From assembly GCF_000379465.1 (NCBI RefSeq), contig NZ_KB905381.1, positions 186,001-250,000 of the forward strand: a DNA stretch of 64,000 nucleotides, written 5' to 3'. Shown in pieces: positions 41,944-49,876 of the stretch. Source of the stretch: Sciscionella marina DSM 45152 (lineage in GTDB: Bacteria > Actinomycetota > Actinomycetes > Mycobacteriales > Pseudonocardiaceae). The notes under the pieces were generated by a model. It saw nothing but the letters and a program-made list of their open reading frames with translations, did no database searches and was not told where the DNA came from. Position 1 is the stretch's first letter, and each line of letters begins with the position of its first letter. The position numbers and the translations under genes were made by a program.

Positions 41944-43562
41944 GGGAGATCCACCAGAATTCCGGGGTTGAGGACACGAGCCGGGTCCACTGTGGACTTC
42001 GCGGCGGCGAGTGCGGCCGCGAACAGGTCCGGGCGTTGCCGGTCGTACCACCGGCGGTGATCGCGGCCGACCGCGTGATGGTGGGTGACGGTGCCGCCGC
42101 GGGTGTGCAGTGCCTCGGTGACCGCGGTCTTGATCTCGTCCCACTGTTCGACGGTGCGGCCCCAGGTTCCGGTGGCGTAGACACCGAAGTAGGGCGCGGG
42201 CCCGTCGGGATAGACGTGGGTGAGCCGGCAGGTGACCGCGCCGGTGACACCGGCCGTGCGCATCGCCTCCTGCGCGGCAGCGGTCACCGCATCCCGCAGT
42301 GCCTCGACGCGATCCCAGGTGCAGGCCGTCTCGAACGTCTCCACGATCATGCCCCGTGCGGCCAGCGCGTCCCGCTGATAGGGCATGCGCAGGAAAGCGG
42401 AGCGCCAGGTACCCGCCGCCCCGGTCCGGGATCCGGGATTCTCCTTGCTGTCGCTGTAGTTCGCCGGTTCCGGGAGGGTGCCGCCGTGCTCCCGGCAGAG
42501 TTCGAGTGCGCGCCGCATCCACGGGGTGACCGGATGGTCGGCGGACTCGAAACCGAGGACGAGCACCGCGTCGGTGCTGCCCGCGTTGATCATCGCCTCG
42601 ACCGGGTCCAGCAGCCGGCAGTTGGCCGGAGCCAGGTCCGACTGGGCCACCGCCCGCACCGCCGCGAGACCGTGGTCGAAATCGGCGAAGTGGACCGCCG
42701 CGCTCGCCCGCCAGCGCGGGCGCGGTCGCACCCGCATCCAGGCCCGGGTGATGACACCGAGCGCGCCCTCCGAGCCCAGGAACAACCGGTCCGGCGCGGG
42801 TCCCGCCCCCGATGCCGGAACCCGCAGGGATTCCACCGGTCCCGCGGGCGTGAGCACTCGCATCGACTCGGTCAGCTCGTCGATGTGCGTCGGCCCGGTG
42901 GCGAAGTGCCCGCCCGCCCGGGTGGCCAGCCAGCCACCAAGCGTGGAGAACTCGAAGGACTGCGGGAAGAAGCGCAGGGTGAAGCCGTGCGGGCGCAGCT
43001 GATCCTCCAGAGCCGGGCCGAGCGCCCCGGCCTGGACGAGCGCGGCCCGGCTGGTCGCATCGACCTCGAGCACCCGGTCCATGCCGGTCAGATCGAGGCT
43101 GAGCACACCGGGATACGCGGCGGCGAACCGTGGTTCCACGCCGCCCACCACCGAGGTGCCGCCGCCGAACGGCACGACCCCGATCGCGGAATCGGTGCAC
43201 CAGTCGAGGATCGCGCTCACGTCGGACTCAGTGCGCGGATGCGCGACGAGGTCCGGCACGTGATCCACACGTCCGAGCAGCGCCCGGACCACATCGCGGA
43301 ACGCCTGCCCGTGGCTGTGCGCCAGGCGGTCCCCGGGGTCCGCGGAGAGCAGTCCGGCCAGCGAATCCGGTGGCCGGATCCGGCTCGGCGGTACGGCGAA
43401 CGAGCCGACCGGTGGCGCCGGATGCGGACTCAGATCGGCGTCGGGGAACAGCGCGGACACCCGGTCGACCAGTCCGGTCAGCTCGGCCCCGGTGACCGCG
43501 CCCTCCTCCGTTCCCCATCCCCACCAGCGACGGTGTCGCGCGGGCCGGGCTCGTTCAGTCAT
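41940..43562 (-). CDS. FAD-linked oxidase, alkylglycerone-phosphate-synthase-like
   Basis: A 540-residue flavoprotein from ATG 43562. The PCMH-type FAD domain (about 110-290) shows VVPFGGGTSVVGGVEPR, ALEDQLRPHGFTLRFFPQ and STLGGWLATRAGGHFATG. The C-terminal part ends with the HHHAVGRDHRRWYDRQRP motif found in alkyldihydroxyacetonephosphate synthase, where the His residues take part in catalysis. Actinobacterial members are often annotated as AGPS-like and linked to ether or unusual lipids. It is divergent from a TetR gene, with an inverted repeat in the gap, so it is probably repressed by that protein. Confidence 0.82.
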   Translation of the reverse strand: MTERARPARHRRWWGWGTEEGAVTGAELTGLVDRVSALFPDADLSPHPAPPVGSFAVPPSRIRPPDSLAGLLSADPGDRLAHSHGQAFRDVVRALLGRVDHVPDLVAHPRTESDVSAILDWCTDSAIGVVPFGGGTSVVGGVEPRFAAAYPGVLSLDLTGMDRVLEVDATSRAALVQAGALGPALEDQLRPHGFTLRFFPQSFEFSTLGGWLATRAGGHFATGPTHIDELTESMRVLTPAGPVESLRVPASGAGPAPDRLFLGSEGALGVITRAWMRVRPRPRWRASAAVHFADFDHGLAAVRAVAQSDLAPANCRLLDPVEAMINAGSTDAVLVLGFESADHPVTPWMRRALELCREHGGTLPEPANYSDSKENPGSRTGAAGTWRSAFLRMPYQRDALAARGMIVETFETACTWDRVEALRDAVTAAAQEAMRTAGVTGAVTCRLTHVYPDGPAPYFGVYATGTWGRTVEQWDEIKTAVTEALHTRGGTVTHHHAVGRDHRRWYDRQRPDLFAAALAAAKSTVDPARVLNPGILVDLP

Positions 43563-43617
43563 GCCGCACCACCTGGTCTCATTCGTGTCCCGGAACGGAT
43601 CCCGGCGAATTGACTTT

Positions 43618-43643
43618 TGGGTAACATAGGTCGGAGTCACCCA
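43618..43643. promoter_or_regulatory. Candidate TetR operator (inverted repeat)
   Basis: TGGGTAAC (43618-43625) and GTCACCCA (43636-43643) match at seven of eight pairs around a ten-base spacer, in the divergent gap between the AGPS-like gene and a TetR gene. A TTGACT sequence lies just before it at 43610. Confidence 0.5.
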
Positions 43644-43722
43644 TTGGTCAACTCCGGTAGCGGTCCCCGTGCTCCCGGTGGGCCGAGTAGGCTGCGGTCC
43701 CGGCCGGAAGGGGAGGGGCAGC

Positions 43723-44334
43723 GTGGCGACGAAGGCGATGCGCGGTGGCTCCAAAGGGATGCCCCGTGCGGTGCGCGAGGGCGAGATCCTCGACGCGGCC
43801 GCGGTGGAATTCGCCGCGCGTGGTTTCGCCGGGCTCTCGGTGCTCGAGGTCGCCCGGTCGGCGGGCATCTCCAAGCCGCTGATCTACCGGTACTACGGCT
43901 CCAAAGAAGGGCTGTACATCGCCTGTGCCGAGCGGGCGGGAACGGCGCTGACCGCGGGGATCGACGAGGCGATGCGGGCCACCCGGCGACCGGGCGAGGC
44001 CGCGCTGGCGGTGTTGCGCGCCGCGTTCACCGCGCTCGAACCGCGGCCACACGACTGGACCGTCCTCTACGACCGCTCACTGCCGGACGACGGCGAGGCC
44101 CACCGGACCGCGCGGCGATACCGGTTGCGGCTTGCCGAGCAGGCCGCAACCGGTATCCGTACCTCGTTCTCCGGGCACGGACTGACGGATCCACTGGATC
44201 TGGACGCACTGACCCAGATCTGGATGCACACCGTCACCGCGCTCGTGGACTGGTGGCTGCGTCATCCCGAGCAGTCGGCGACCGAGATGATCGACCGTTC
44301 CCGGCGACTGCTCGGCGCGATCCGTGGCCTGTAG
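43723..44334 (+). CDS. TetR-family regulator
   Basis: A 203-residue regulator from GTG 43723, preceded by GGGAGGGG. The helix-turn-helix is at about residues 30-65 (FAGLSVLEVARSAGISKPLI, then YRYYGSKEGLY). The C-terminal effector domain holds the WMHTVTALVDWWLRHP segment seen in several actinobacterial TetR proteins. It is divergent from the AGPS-like flavoprotein gene and probably regulates it and itself through the inverted repeat at 43618. Its stop codon lies inside a hairpin shared with the gene remnant that follows. Confidence 0.8.
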   Translation: MATKAMRGGSKGMPRAVREGEILDAAAVEFAARGFAGLSVLEVARSAGISKPLIYRYYGSKEGLYIACAERAGTALTAGIDEAMRATRRPGEAALAVLRAAFTALEPRPHDWTVLYDRSLPDDGEAHRTARRYRLRLAEQAATGIRTSFSGHGLTDPLDLDALTQIWMHTVTALVDWWLRHPEQSATEMIDRSRRLLGAIRGL

Positions 44335-44349
44335 GGGATCCGGCCCCTA
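44332..44349. terminator. Small convergent terminator holding two stop codons
   Basis: TAGGGG-ATCCGG-CCCCTA is a perfect six-base stem. Its left arm begins with the TetR stop codon (44332-44334), and its right arm contains the stop codon of the leftward Old Yellow Enzyme remnant (44347-44349). Confidence 0.55.
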
Positions 44350-44418
44350 TCCGTCGAGCGTGGGGTAGTCGGTGTAGCCGTGGTGGTCACCGCCGTAGAA
44401 GCCGATGGCCACCGGGCC
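44347..44418 (-). pseudogene. C-terminal remnant of an Old Yellow Enzyme family reductase
   Basis: Read leftward, this stretch gives PVAIGFYGGDHHGYTDYPTL followed by DG and a stop. This is the characteristic C-terminus of NADH:flavin/N-ethylmaleimide reductases, whose genes end with FYGG-x-x-GYTDYP. Upstream in frame the sequence up to the MFS gene no longer resembles the family. The body of the gene therefore seems deleted, and what is left ends in a hairpin shared with the TetR gene. Confidence 0.7.
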
Positions 44419-44506
44419 GATTCGGGCGCGCTGTGGTTCCGGGCGGCGAGCAGCGTGCTCCCCGAATCCGGCCGGGCTGCCCAGGATCGTTGAACAGCCC
44501 GACACC

Positions 44507-45874
44507 CTACGTTCGGCACTCACCCCGCTCTGCTGAGCCGGTCTTCGCGCCGAACGCGGTCAGGATTCCGCCGATTCCGATCAGCACCAGGGGCGTGTAC
44601 ACGTACGGCATCACCGAACTCAGGCCGAGCATGTAGAAGCTGTAGAAGGACGGAATGACGAGCGAAACGCTGTAGGCGACCCCGTAACCGGAAGCGCGGA
44701 TCCTGGTGGGGAATGCCTCGATCAGGTAGACGGTGGCGATACCGAACGGCGAGATCGCCACCACGAGGCTGACCGTGTACAGCACCATCGCGAGGGCGAA
44801 ACTCCCGCCATGGCCTAGGATGAGCAGCATCGCGAGGAAGGACGGTACCGATACGGCGACGGTCCCGCATCCGCAGAGGATCAGCATTCGCCTGCGCCCA
44901 TAGCGCTGTCCCAGGTACCCGAAACCGAGGTAACCGAGGAACAGCACGATGTTCGCGAGGAGCAGGGCCGTGGTCACGGCATTGGCGTCCTGGCCGAGAT
45001 AACTGATCAGCAGGCCGGAGGCGGGGGAGATGATGGACTGGACCGCGAACCACAGCCCGGTCATCAGCAGCATCGTCTGGATCAGCCTGCGGCGAATACC
45101 GCGATCGCGCAGCAGTTCGCGAAGCGGTGCCTTCTTCGCCTCGCTCTGCTCCCGGACCGCGACGGATCGCCACTGCTCGGATTCGTGGATGGAGCGGTAG
45201 AAGAAGACGAAGAACACGACCCCGAGCAGCCCGCCGACCAGGAAGGGAATCCGCCAGCCCCAGGCCTGGTAGGCGGAGCCGGTGTCCCCGCCGGGCAGGA
45301 AGTTCAGCAAGGGCAGGGTGACCGCGGAAATGGCGATGTACCCGATGGGGTAAGCGCCGCCGATGTAGGCGCCGACGATCCCGCGCCGCGCCGGTGGGCA
45401 GGATTCCAGTGCCAGTGGGTTGGCGCTGGTGTACTCGCCGCCCATGAAGGTACCACCGACCAGGCGCAGCACCAGCAGGCAGACGATGCCACCGTAGCCC
45501 CACTGCGCATAGCCGGGCAGTGCGGCCATCAGCAGGGTGCACACGGTGAATCCGGCGACCGCGATGAGGGTGGCCTTGCGGCGCCCGATCCGGTCGCTGA
45601 TCCCGCCGAAGACGACCGAGCCGATGGGACGGCCGAGCAGGGTGGCGGCGAAGGTCAGGTAGAACAGGGTCGTCTCCGCCGAGGCAGGGATGCCCGCGGG
45701 CTGGAAGTAGTGGATGGCGGGAGCGAGCGCCACCACGGGAAGGTAGATGTCGAAATAGTCCACGCCGAAGCCGAAGAACGCGGCGTGCGTGGCGCGCCGG
45801 GCCTGGGGCGACATCGTCGTCGATCGCTGGTCCGTGGCAGGTGGAGCCGATTGTCCGAGCTGGGTCCGGTCCAT
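44507..45874 (-). CDS. MFS metabolite:H+ symporter
   Basis: A 455-residue transporter from ATG 45874 with TAGGAGC upstream. It has twelve helices; the loop 2-3 motif GGISDRIGRRKATLIAV and the helix 4-5 segment LRLVGGTFMGGEYTSA place it in the sugar/aromatic-acid/metabolite symporter branch (MHS or AAHS). The second-half motif GYLGQRYGRRRMLILCG is also present. It is the last gene of a five-gene leftward operon with LLM, nitrilase, DUF2848 and cupin genes, so it probably brings in their substrate. Confidence 0.85.
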   Translation of the reverse strand: MDRTQLGQSAPPATDQRSTTMSPQARRATHAAFFGFGVDYFDIYLPVVALAPAIHYFQPAGIPASAETTLFYLTFAATLLGRPIGSVVFGGISDRIGRRKATLIAVAGFTVCTLLMAALPGYAQWGYGGIVCLLVLRLVGGTFMGGEYTSANPLALESCPPARRGIVGAYIGGAYPIGYIAISAVTLPLLNFLPGGDTGSAYQAWGWRIPFLVGGLLGVVFFVFFYRSIHESEQWRSVAVREQSEAKKAPLRELLRDRGIRRRLIQTMLLMTGLWFAVQSIISPASGLLISYLGQDANAVTTALLLANIVLFLGYLGFGYLGQRYGRRRMLILCGCGTVAVSVPSFLAMLLILGHGGSFALAMVLYTVSLVVAISPFGIATVYLIEAFPTRIRASGYGVAYSVSLVIPSFYSFYMLGLSSVMPYVYTPLVLIGIGGILTAFGAKTGSAERGECRT

Positions 45875-45958
45875 GATCGGAGCTCCTATCAGTGTGTCAT
45901 CGATGGTGCCGAGCGTGCTGCCGCGGATGCCTCCTTTCCTTGATGTGCGGGGAGCCGG

Positions 45959-46312
45959 TCAGCGTTCGAAGGTGCGGACCTCGAACGTGACACATCCCTG
46001 CGGCGCGAGCCACGGGCCGTGCGCCATCCCGGGCGGGCGGCAGGCGTACTGGCCGGCGCTGAACGTGGTGCCGAGCGTGGTGTCGTGGATCGCGCCGGAG
46101 TAGATGAGCACCTCTTCCCAGAAATCGTGCCGCTGCACGCCCATCGGGCCGGAGTCGCAGCCGGGTTCGAACCGCAGCAGGCGGGTGACCGAGCCGGTCT
46201 GCTCATCCTTGGCGAGCACGAATTCCGCGAGCCCGGGTACCCCGTCGATCGGGGTCCAGTTCGATTCCTCGGCGAGGAACGGATCCCAGAACTCCATCTC
46301 TGGTTTCGGCAT
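45959..46312 (-). CDS. Small cupin-domain protein
   Basis: A 117-residue single-domain cupin. The conserved metal site is RHDFWEEVLIYSGAIHD (His and Glu) with GQYACRPPGMAHGPW (His). It is a paralogue of the cupin at 8162-8497, with the same order of motifs. It lies between the DUF2848 and MFS genes in a leftward operon; an isomerase, dioxygenase or sensing role for a pathway acid is possible, but nothing in the sequence decides. Confidence 0.75.
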   Translation of the reverse strand: MPKPEMEFWDPFLAEESNWTPIDGVPGLAEFVLAKDEQTGSVTRLLRFEPGCDSGPMGVQRHDFWEEVLIYSGAIHDTTLGTTFSAGQYACRPPGMAHGPWLAPQGCVTFEVRTFER

Positions 46313-46336
46313 GTGCCTTACCTTTCTCTTGGTTTC

Positions 46337-47029
46337 TCACAGACTCGATTCGGGCAGCGAACGAATTCCGTACTCGCAGTGCAGTGAGCGGCCGAGTACC
46401 GGATCCTCGAGAGTGACGCGAAACCCGTTCCCGTAGCCGAATTCGCCGCCGATGATCGGGATCGTGCCGGAGAAGACGGCGTGTGGCGCCGTTTCACCGA
46501 CCCTCCCGGCGACCTCCGCGAGCAGTGCCCTGGGCGCGAGCATCTCGGCCACCGAACCGTCCTGATAGGACCGCCAGCCCTGATCGGTGCGCACCTGCGC
46601 GCGCAGCAGCAACTCGTCCCAGTGGCCCTCGAGTTCGGACAGCGGCCACAGGGTGGCGCCGACCGGTTTCTCGCAGGCCTGCTTCGCCTTCACCACGTTG
46701 TTCGCCTCGAGCTCCCGGTCGGTGTGGTCGGAGCCGACACCGACCAGCACCTCCCCGTCCGCTTGGAACAGCACGAATTCGGCCTCACCGGCGGTCCGGT
46801 CACCGATGACCTCGATCCGTTCCGCCGTGGTCAGCCGGTTTCCGGAGACGGCGAACACCGAAGGCACCCGCTCTGGCGGCGCGATGCCGTGTCCGGCGAG
46901 TTCCTCGATGTGTGCGGCGACGGCGGCGGTGTCTCGTCCGGTGTATCCCGCCAGCAACAACAGTCCGGGCCGGAGCGTTACTTCGCACCGGTCGTTCTTC
47001 GTCTCGAGCGTGTAGTGCATTCTCGTCAT
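46337..47029 (-). CDS. DUF2848 family protein (FAH-like fold)
   Basis: A 230-residue protein, started at ATG 47029, which overlaps the nitrilase stop by four bases; ATG 47020 is also in frame. The DUF2848 pattern is clear: AAHIEELAGHGIAPPERVPS, GVGSDHTDRELEANNVV, KAKQACEKPVGATLWPL, and GHWDELLLRAQV. Members are distantly related to fumarylacetoacetate hydrolases and turn up in catabolic operons with amidases and transporters, but no reaction is established to my knowledge. The stop lies 24 bases from the cupin start. Confidence 0.78.
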   Translation of the reverse strand: MTRMHYTLETKNDRCEVTLRPGLLLLAGYTGRDTAAVAAHIEELAGHGIAPPERVPSVFAVSGNRLTTAERIEVIGDRTAGEAEFVLFQADGEVLVGVGSDHTDRELEANNVVKAKQACEKPVGATLWPLSELEGHWDELLLRAQVRTDQGWRSYQDGSVAEMLAPRALLAEVAGRVGETAPHAVFSGTIPIIGGEFGYGNGFRVTLEDPVLGRSLHCEYGIRSLPESSL

Positions 47030-47814
47030 CCCAACCTGTCCAGCACCCGGTCGCCGAGCGCGGTGAATTCCCGGCGTGCGGCCCGAATCCGCTCCGGTTC
47101 GAGCTCGACGCGCAGCACGCCCGGCCGGTCGTCGAGCTCGCCGAGCGGGGTTCCCCACGCGTCGAAGGCGAGCGAACTGCCCGCGAAGACACCGGTTCCC
47201 TGGCGGCCCGCGGTATTGCAGCCGAGCAGCCCGGCCTGGTTCTCGATCGCCCGGGCGCGCGCGAGGCAGCGCCACGCGTCCAGCCGGGGGAACGGCCAGG
47301 CCGCGACGACGAGGAAACACTCCGCGCCCTGCTCGACCGCGGCCCGGTAGAGCTCGGGGAACCGCAGGTCGTAACAGGTGGAGATGCCGAAGCGGATGCC
47401 GCCGAGCTCGCAGGTGACCACCTCGGACCCGCGGGTGAGCAGGGTGCGTTCCCGCGAGCCGTATCCGAAGAGATGGATCTTGCGGTACCGGGCGGCGAGC
47501 GATCCGTCCCGATCGAACAGCAGCGCGGTGTTGTACAGGCCATCCGGAGCCCGTTCCACGATACTGCCCGCACAGCAACGGATTCCGCACTCCGCGGCCA
47601 GCTCGCCGAGCAGTCGGGCGGTAGGCCCGTCCAGTGGTTCGGCCAGCGCTTCGTAGGAGTCGAAACCGAAGAAACCCGGTAACCACATTTCCGGCAGCAC
47701 GACCAGTTCCGCCCCGCGCCGGGCTTCCGCGCGCACGGCTTCGGCGACGGCATCCCTGCGGGCGGACGGTGACTGGTCATCGGTGACCGAGAGCTGAATG
47801 GCCGCGGCGCGCAT
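47026..47814 (-). CDS. Nitrilase-superfamily carbon-nitrogen hydrolase
   Basis: A 262-residue amidase or nitrilase-fold enzyme with a complete Glu-Lys-Cys triad: Glu in VLPEMWLPGF, Lys in YRKIHLFGYG and the nucleophile Cys in GISTCYDLRFPE. The CYDLRFPE motif points to the omega-amidase or carbamoylase-like branches (hydrolysis of an amide or carbamoyl group) rather than true nitrilases. It is second in the leftward operon, 12 bases after the LLM monooxygenase, so it probably hydrolyses the amide produced by ring opening (inference). Confidence 0.84.
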   Translation of the reverse strand: MRAAAIQLSVTDDQSPSARRDAVAEAVRAEARRGAELVVLPEMWLPGFFGFDSYEALAEPLDGPTARLLGELAAECGIRCCAGSIVERAPDGLYNTALLFDRDGSLAARYRKIHLFGYGSRERTLLTRGSEVVTCELGGIRFGISTCYDLRFPELYRAAVEQGAECFLVVAAWPFPRLDAWRCLARARAIENQAGLLGCNTAGRQGTGVFAGSSLAFDAWGTPLGELDDRPGVLRVELEPERIRAARREFTALGDRVLDRLG

Positions 47815-47826
47815 CGTCTCGTCCGC

Positions 47827-48828
47827 TCAGTCGCCGAGCGCGGGCCGGATGTGCTCGGCGATCATGTCGAGCTGTTCCAGATCATCGGTGAGCGGGCCGA
47901 GCACCACGTAATCCATGCCGTGCTCGGCGAGTTCGGTCAGCCTGCCCAGCTGATGATCGAGATCGCCGAGCAGGTAGCACTCCTGCAGATGCTCGTAGCT
48001 GCGGTGGGTGCCGAACGCGCGCACCGCGTGCTCGTGCTGCTGTTCGAGTGCCCGCTCGCGGGTCTGCCCCGGGCTGAGCTGGATGAAGTTGCAGTGCGCG
48101 AACCGTACGGAATCCCGTGGTTTGCCAAGGGATTCCAGATGATCGCCGACCGTGCGCCAATCGCGGAGCAACCGGTCCTGGGTTCCGGAGCAGCGGGAGA
48201 GCCAGGCGTCCGATTTCGCGATCCGGTTCAGCACCGAGGTCGGCATCGAATCCCGGTCATGGAAATTCGGATCCGGTACCCGGCTGCCGCCGGATACCCA
48301 GATCTGGGGCAGTTCAGCGGGCCGTGGCTCGATCGTCACATCGTGGAACGAGTAGAACTCCCCGTCGAAGCTCGCCGATTCCTTGCTGAGCAGTTCCTGC
48401 ACCGCGGCGATGATCTCGTCGGTGCGCCGCCCGCGTTCGGAGATGTGCGTGCCGACCGATTCGAACTCCTTCGGATCCCAGCCGGGGCCGACACCGAAGA
48501 TGTAGCGGTCGTTGGACAGCTGCGCCATGGTGGCGATCTCCTTGGCGAGTAGCACCGGATGGCGCAGCGGCAGCACCAGGATCCCGGTGCCCAGCATCGC
48601 CTGCTCGGTGAGCGCCGAGGCATAGGTCAGCACCGACAACGGTTCCAGCCACGCATTGCCGTAGAGGCCTGGCGCGGTCAGCAGATGGTCGATGTCCCAG
48701 ATGTCGAAGCCGAGCTGTTCACAACGCTGGATGTACTCCTTGAGCCGGTGCACCCGCCGGTGCTGATCCTCGCCCGTGCTCGGCTGCCATGCGTACGAGG
48801 GAACCCAGATACCGATCTTGACCGCCAT
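47827..48828 (-). CDS. LLM-family flavin- or F420-dependent monooxygenase
   Basis: A 333-residue bacterial-luciferase-like protein from ATG 48828. The family marks are IGIWVPSYAW at the start, LGFDIWDIDHLL, LGTGILVLPLRHPVLLAKEI, and FGVGPGWDPKEFESVG with the usual HRGR-like HISERGRRTDE following. It could use FMNH2 or F420; the sequence does not decide. As first gene of the operon with a nitrilase-type hydrolase next to it, it recalls RutA-type enzymes that open N-heterocyclic rings. A palindromic GntR site lies 24 bases upstream. Confidence 0.82.
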   Translation of the reverse strand: MAVKIGIWVPSYAWQPSTGEDQHRRVHRLKEYIQRCEQLGFDIWDIDHLLTAPGLYGNAWLEPLSVLTYASALTEQAMLGTGILVLPLRHPVLLAKEIATMAQLSNDRYIFGVGPGWDPKEFESVGTHISERGRRTDEIIAAVQELLSKESASFDGEFYSFHDVTIEPRPAELPQIWVSGGSRVPDPNFHDRDSMPTSVLNRIAKSDAWLSRCSGTQDRLLRDWRTVGDHLESLGKPRDSVRFAHCNFIQLSPGQTRERALEQQHEHAVRAFGTHRSYEHLQECYLLGDLDHQLGRLTELAEHGMDYVVLGPLTDDLEQLDMIAEHIRPALGD

Positions 48829-48852
48829 GGTCGACCACCTCCGCGGTAGACT

Positions 48853-48872
48853 GTAGATAGAATTCTATCTAC
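48853..48872. promoter_or_regulatory. GAATTC-centred palindrome, site 1 (GntR operator candidate)
   Basis: GTAGATAGAATTCTATCTAC is a perfect 20-base palindrome between the leftward LLM operon and the rightward GntR gene. A closely related site lies at 49677, on the other side of the same regulator gene. Confidence 0.75.
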
Positions 48873-48956
48873 TACACAACCCCGCCGACCGGATTCGCGG
48901 CCGGGACTCCGATTCGAGCGGGTGGGCGGTACGCTGACTCAAGGAGGCGCGACGAG

Positions 48957-49649
48957 GTGACCACGCAGGCAATTCCGGGGGTTCCGGGCTCGAAGGCACC
49001 GGGGACCACCACGGACTTCGTGACCGAGGTGATCCGTAACCGCATCGTGCTCGGCGAACTGGGGCCCGGGCAGAAGGTTCCCGTCTACGAGCTTGCCGAT
49101 GAGCTGGGGGTCAGCCGGGTCCCGTTGCGCGAGGCGGTTCGCGAACTGGAGGCCGAATCGCTGGTGGACAATCTGCCCCGACGCGGCACCGTGGTACGCG
49201 AGCTCCGGGTCACCGATCTGCGGGACACCTTCGAGATCCTGCACGCCATCGAACCCATCGCGACCCGCCGCTGCGCCGAATCCGGCGACGAGGAGATCGT
49301 GCGGGCCATGCGCTACTGGCTCACCCAGATGCGCGAGCTCGCCAAGCGCAAGGTGCCACAGACCTCGGCCGAGATGCTGCACGCGCACCGCGAATTCCAC
49401 TTCGCGCTGTTCCGCGCCGCGGGCGACGGTGTGCTGCAGCGCCATCTGTGCATGCTCTGGAACACCTGCGAGCGGTACGTGATGAACAGCCTGCCCAACC
49501 GGCGGCGGCAGGCGGACGCGGCCAGTGAGCACGAACAGCTCGTCGAGCGTATCGAGGCCCATGATCCGGACGGGGCGGTCGAAGTCCTGCACCGGCACCT
49601 GGACGCGAGCCTGTCCGGCGCGCTGCGATACCTCGAATCGACCACCTAG
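48957..49649 (+). CDS. GntR-family regulator with FCD domain
   Basis: A 230-residue regulator from GTG 48957, preceded by GGAGG at a distance of ten or so bases. The N-terminal winged helix reads VTEVIRNRIVLGELGPGQKV, then LADELGVSRVPLREAVRELE and LVDNLPRRGTVV, the standard FadR-group pattern. The FCD effector domain begins at about residue 85 with LHAIEPIATRRCAESGDEE; the metal-site motif is AHREFHFALFRAAGDGVLQR, followed by ERIEAHDPDGAVEVLHRHLD. Two matching palindromes flank the gene, one at each catabolic arm, so it very likely controls both operons and itself. Confidence 0.85.
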   Translation: MTTQAIPGVPGSKAPGTTTDFVTEVIRNRIVLGELGPGQKVPVYELADELGVSRVPLREAVRELEAESLVDNLPRRGTVVRELRVTDLRDTFEILHAIEPIATRRCAESGDEEIVRAMRYWLTQMRELAKRKVPQTSAEMLHAHREFHFALFRAAGDGVLQRHLCMLWNTCERYVMNSLPNRRRQADAASEHEQLVERIEAHDPDGAVEVLHRHLDASLSGALRYLESTT

Positions 49650-49676
49650 ATCAGCGGACCTCTTGCCAGGCCGAAG

Positions 49677-49688
49677 ATAGAATTCTAT
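49677..49688. promoter_or_regulatory. GAATTC-centred palindrome, site 2 (GntR operator candidate)
   Basis: ATAGAATTCTAT is the core of the perfect palindrome at 48853, and GATAGAATTCTAT is shared directly. It lies 27 bases after the GntR stop and about 190 bases before the molybdenum large-subunit gene. The long leader downstream has no gene that I can recognise. Confidence 0.7.
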
Positions 49689-49876
49689 ATTCGATGTGTG
49701 ATGGGAATCGGATACGGCCGGGCCGCTGTCGCGGGCACCGGGGTGTGATCCCGGCCTATCCTCGATGAAGACTCGCCCGCCCGCGGCCGAGTTCTCGTGG
49801 CCCGCACACACATCCCGCCGCTCCCAGGATGAACCAGTCGAGCGGACGACAGGCACGTGGCAGGGAAGGAGTCTCG

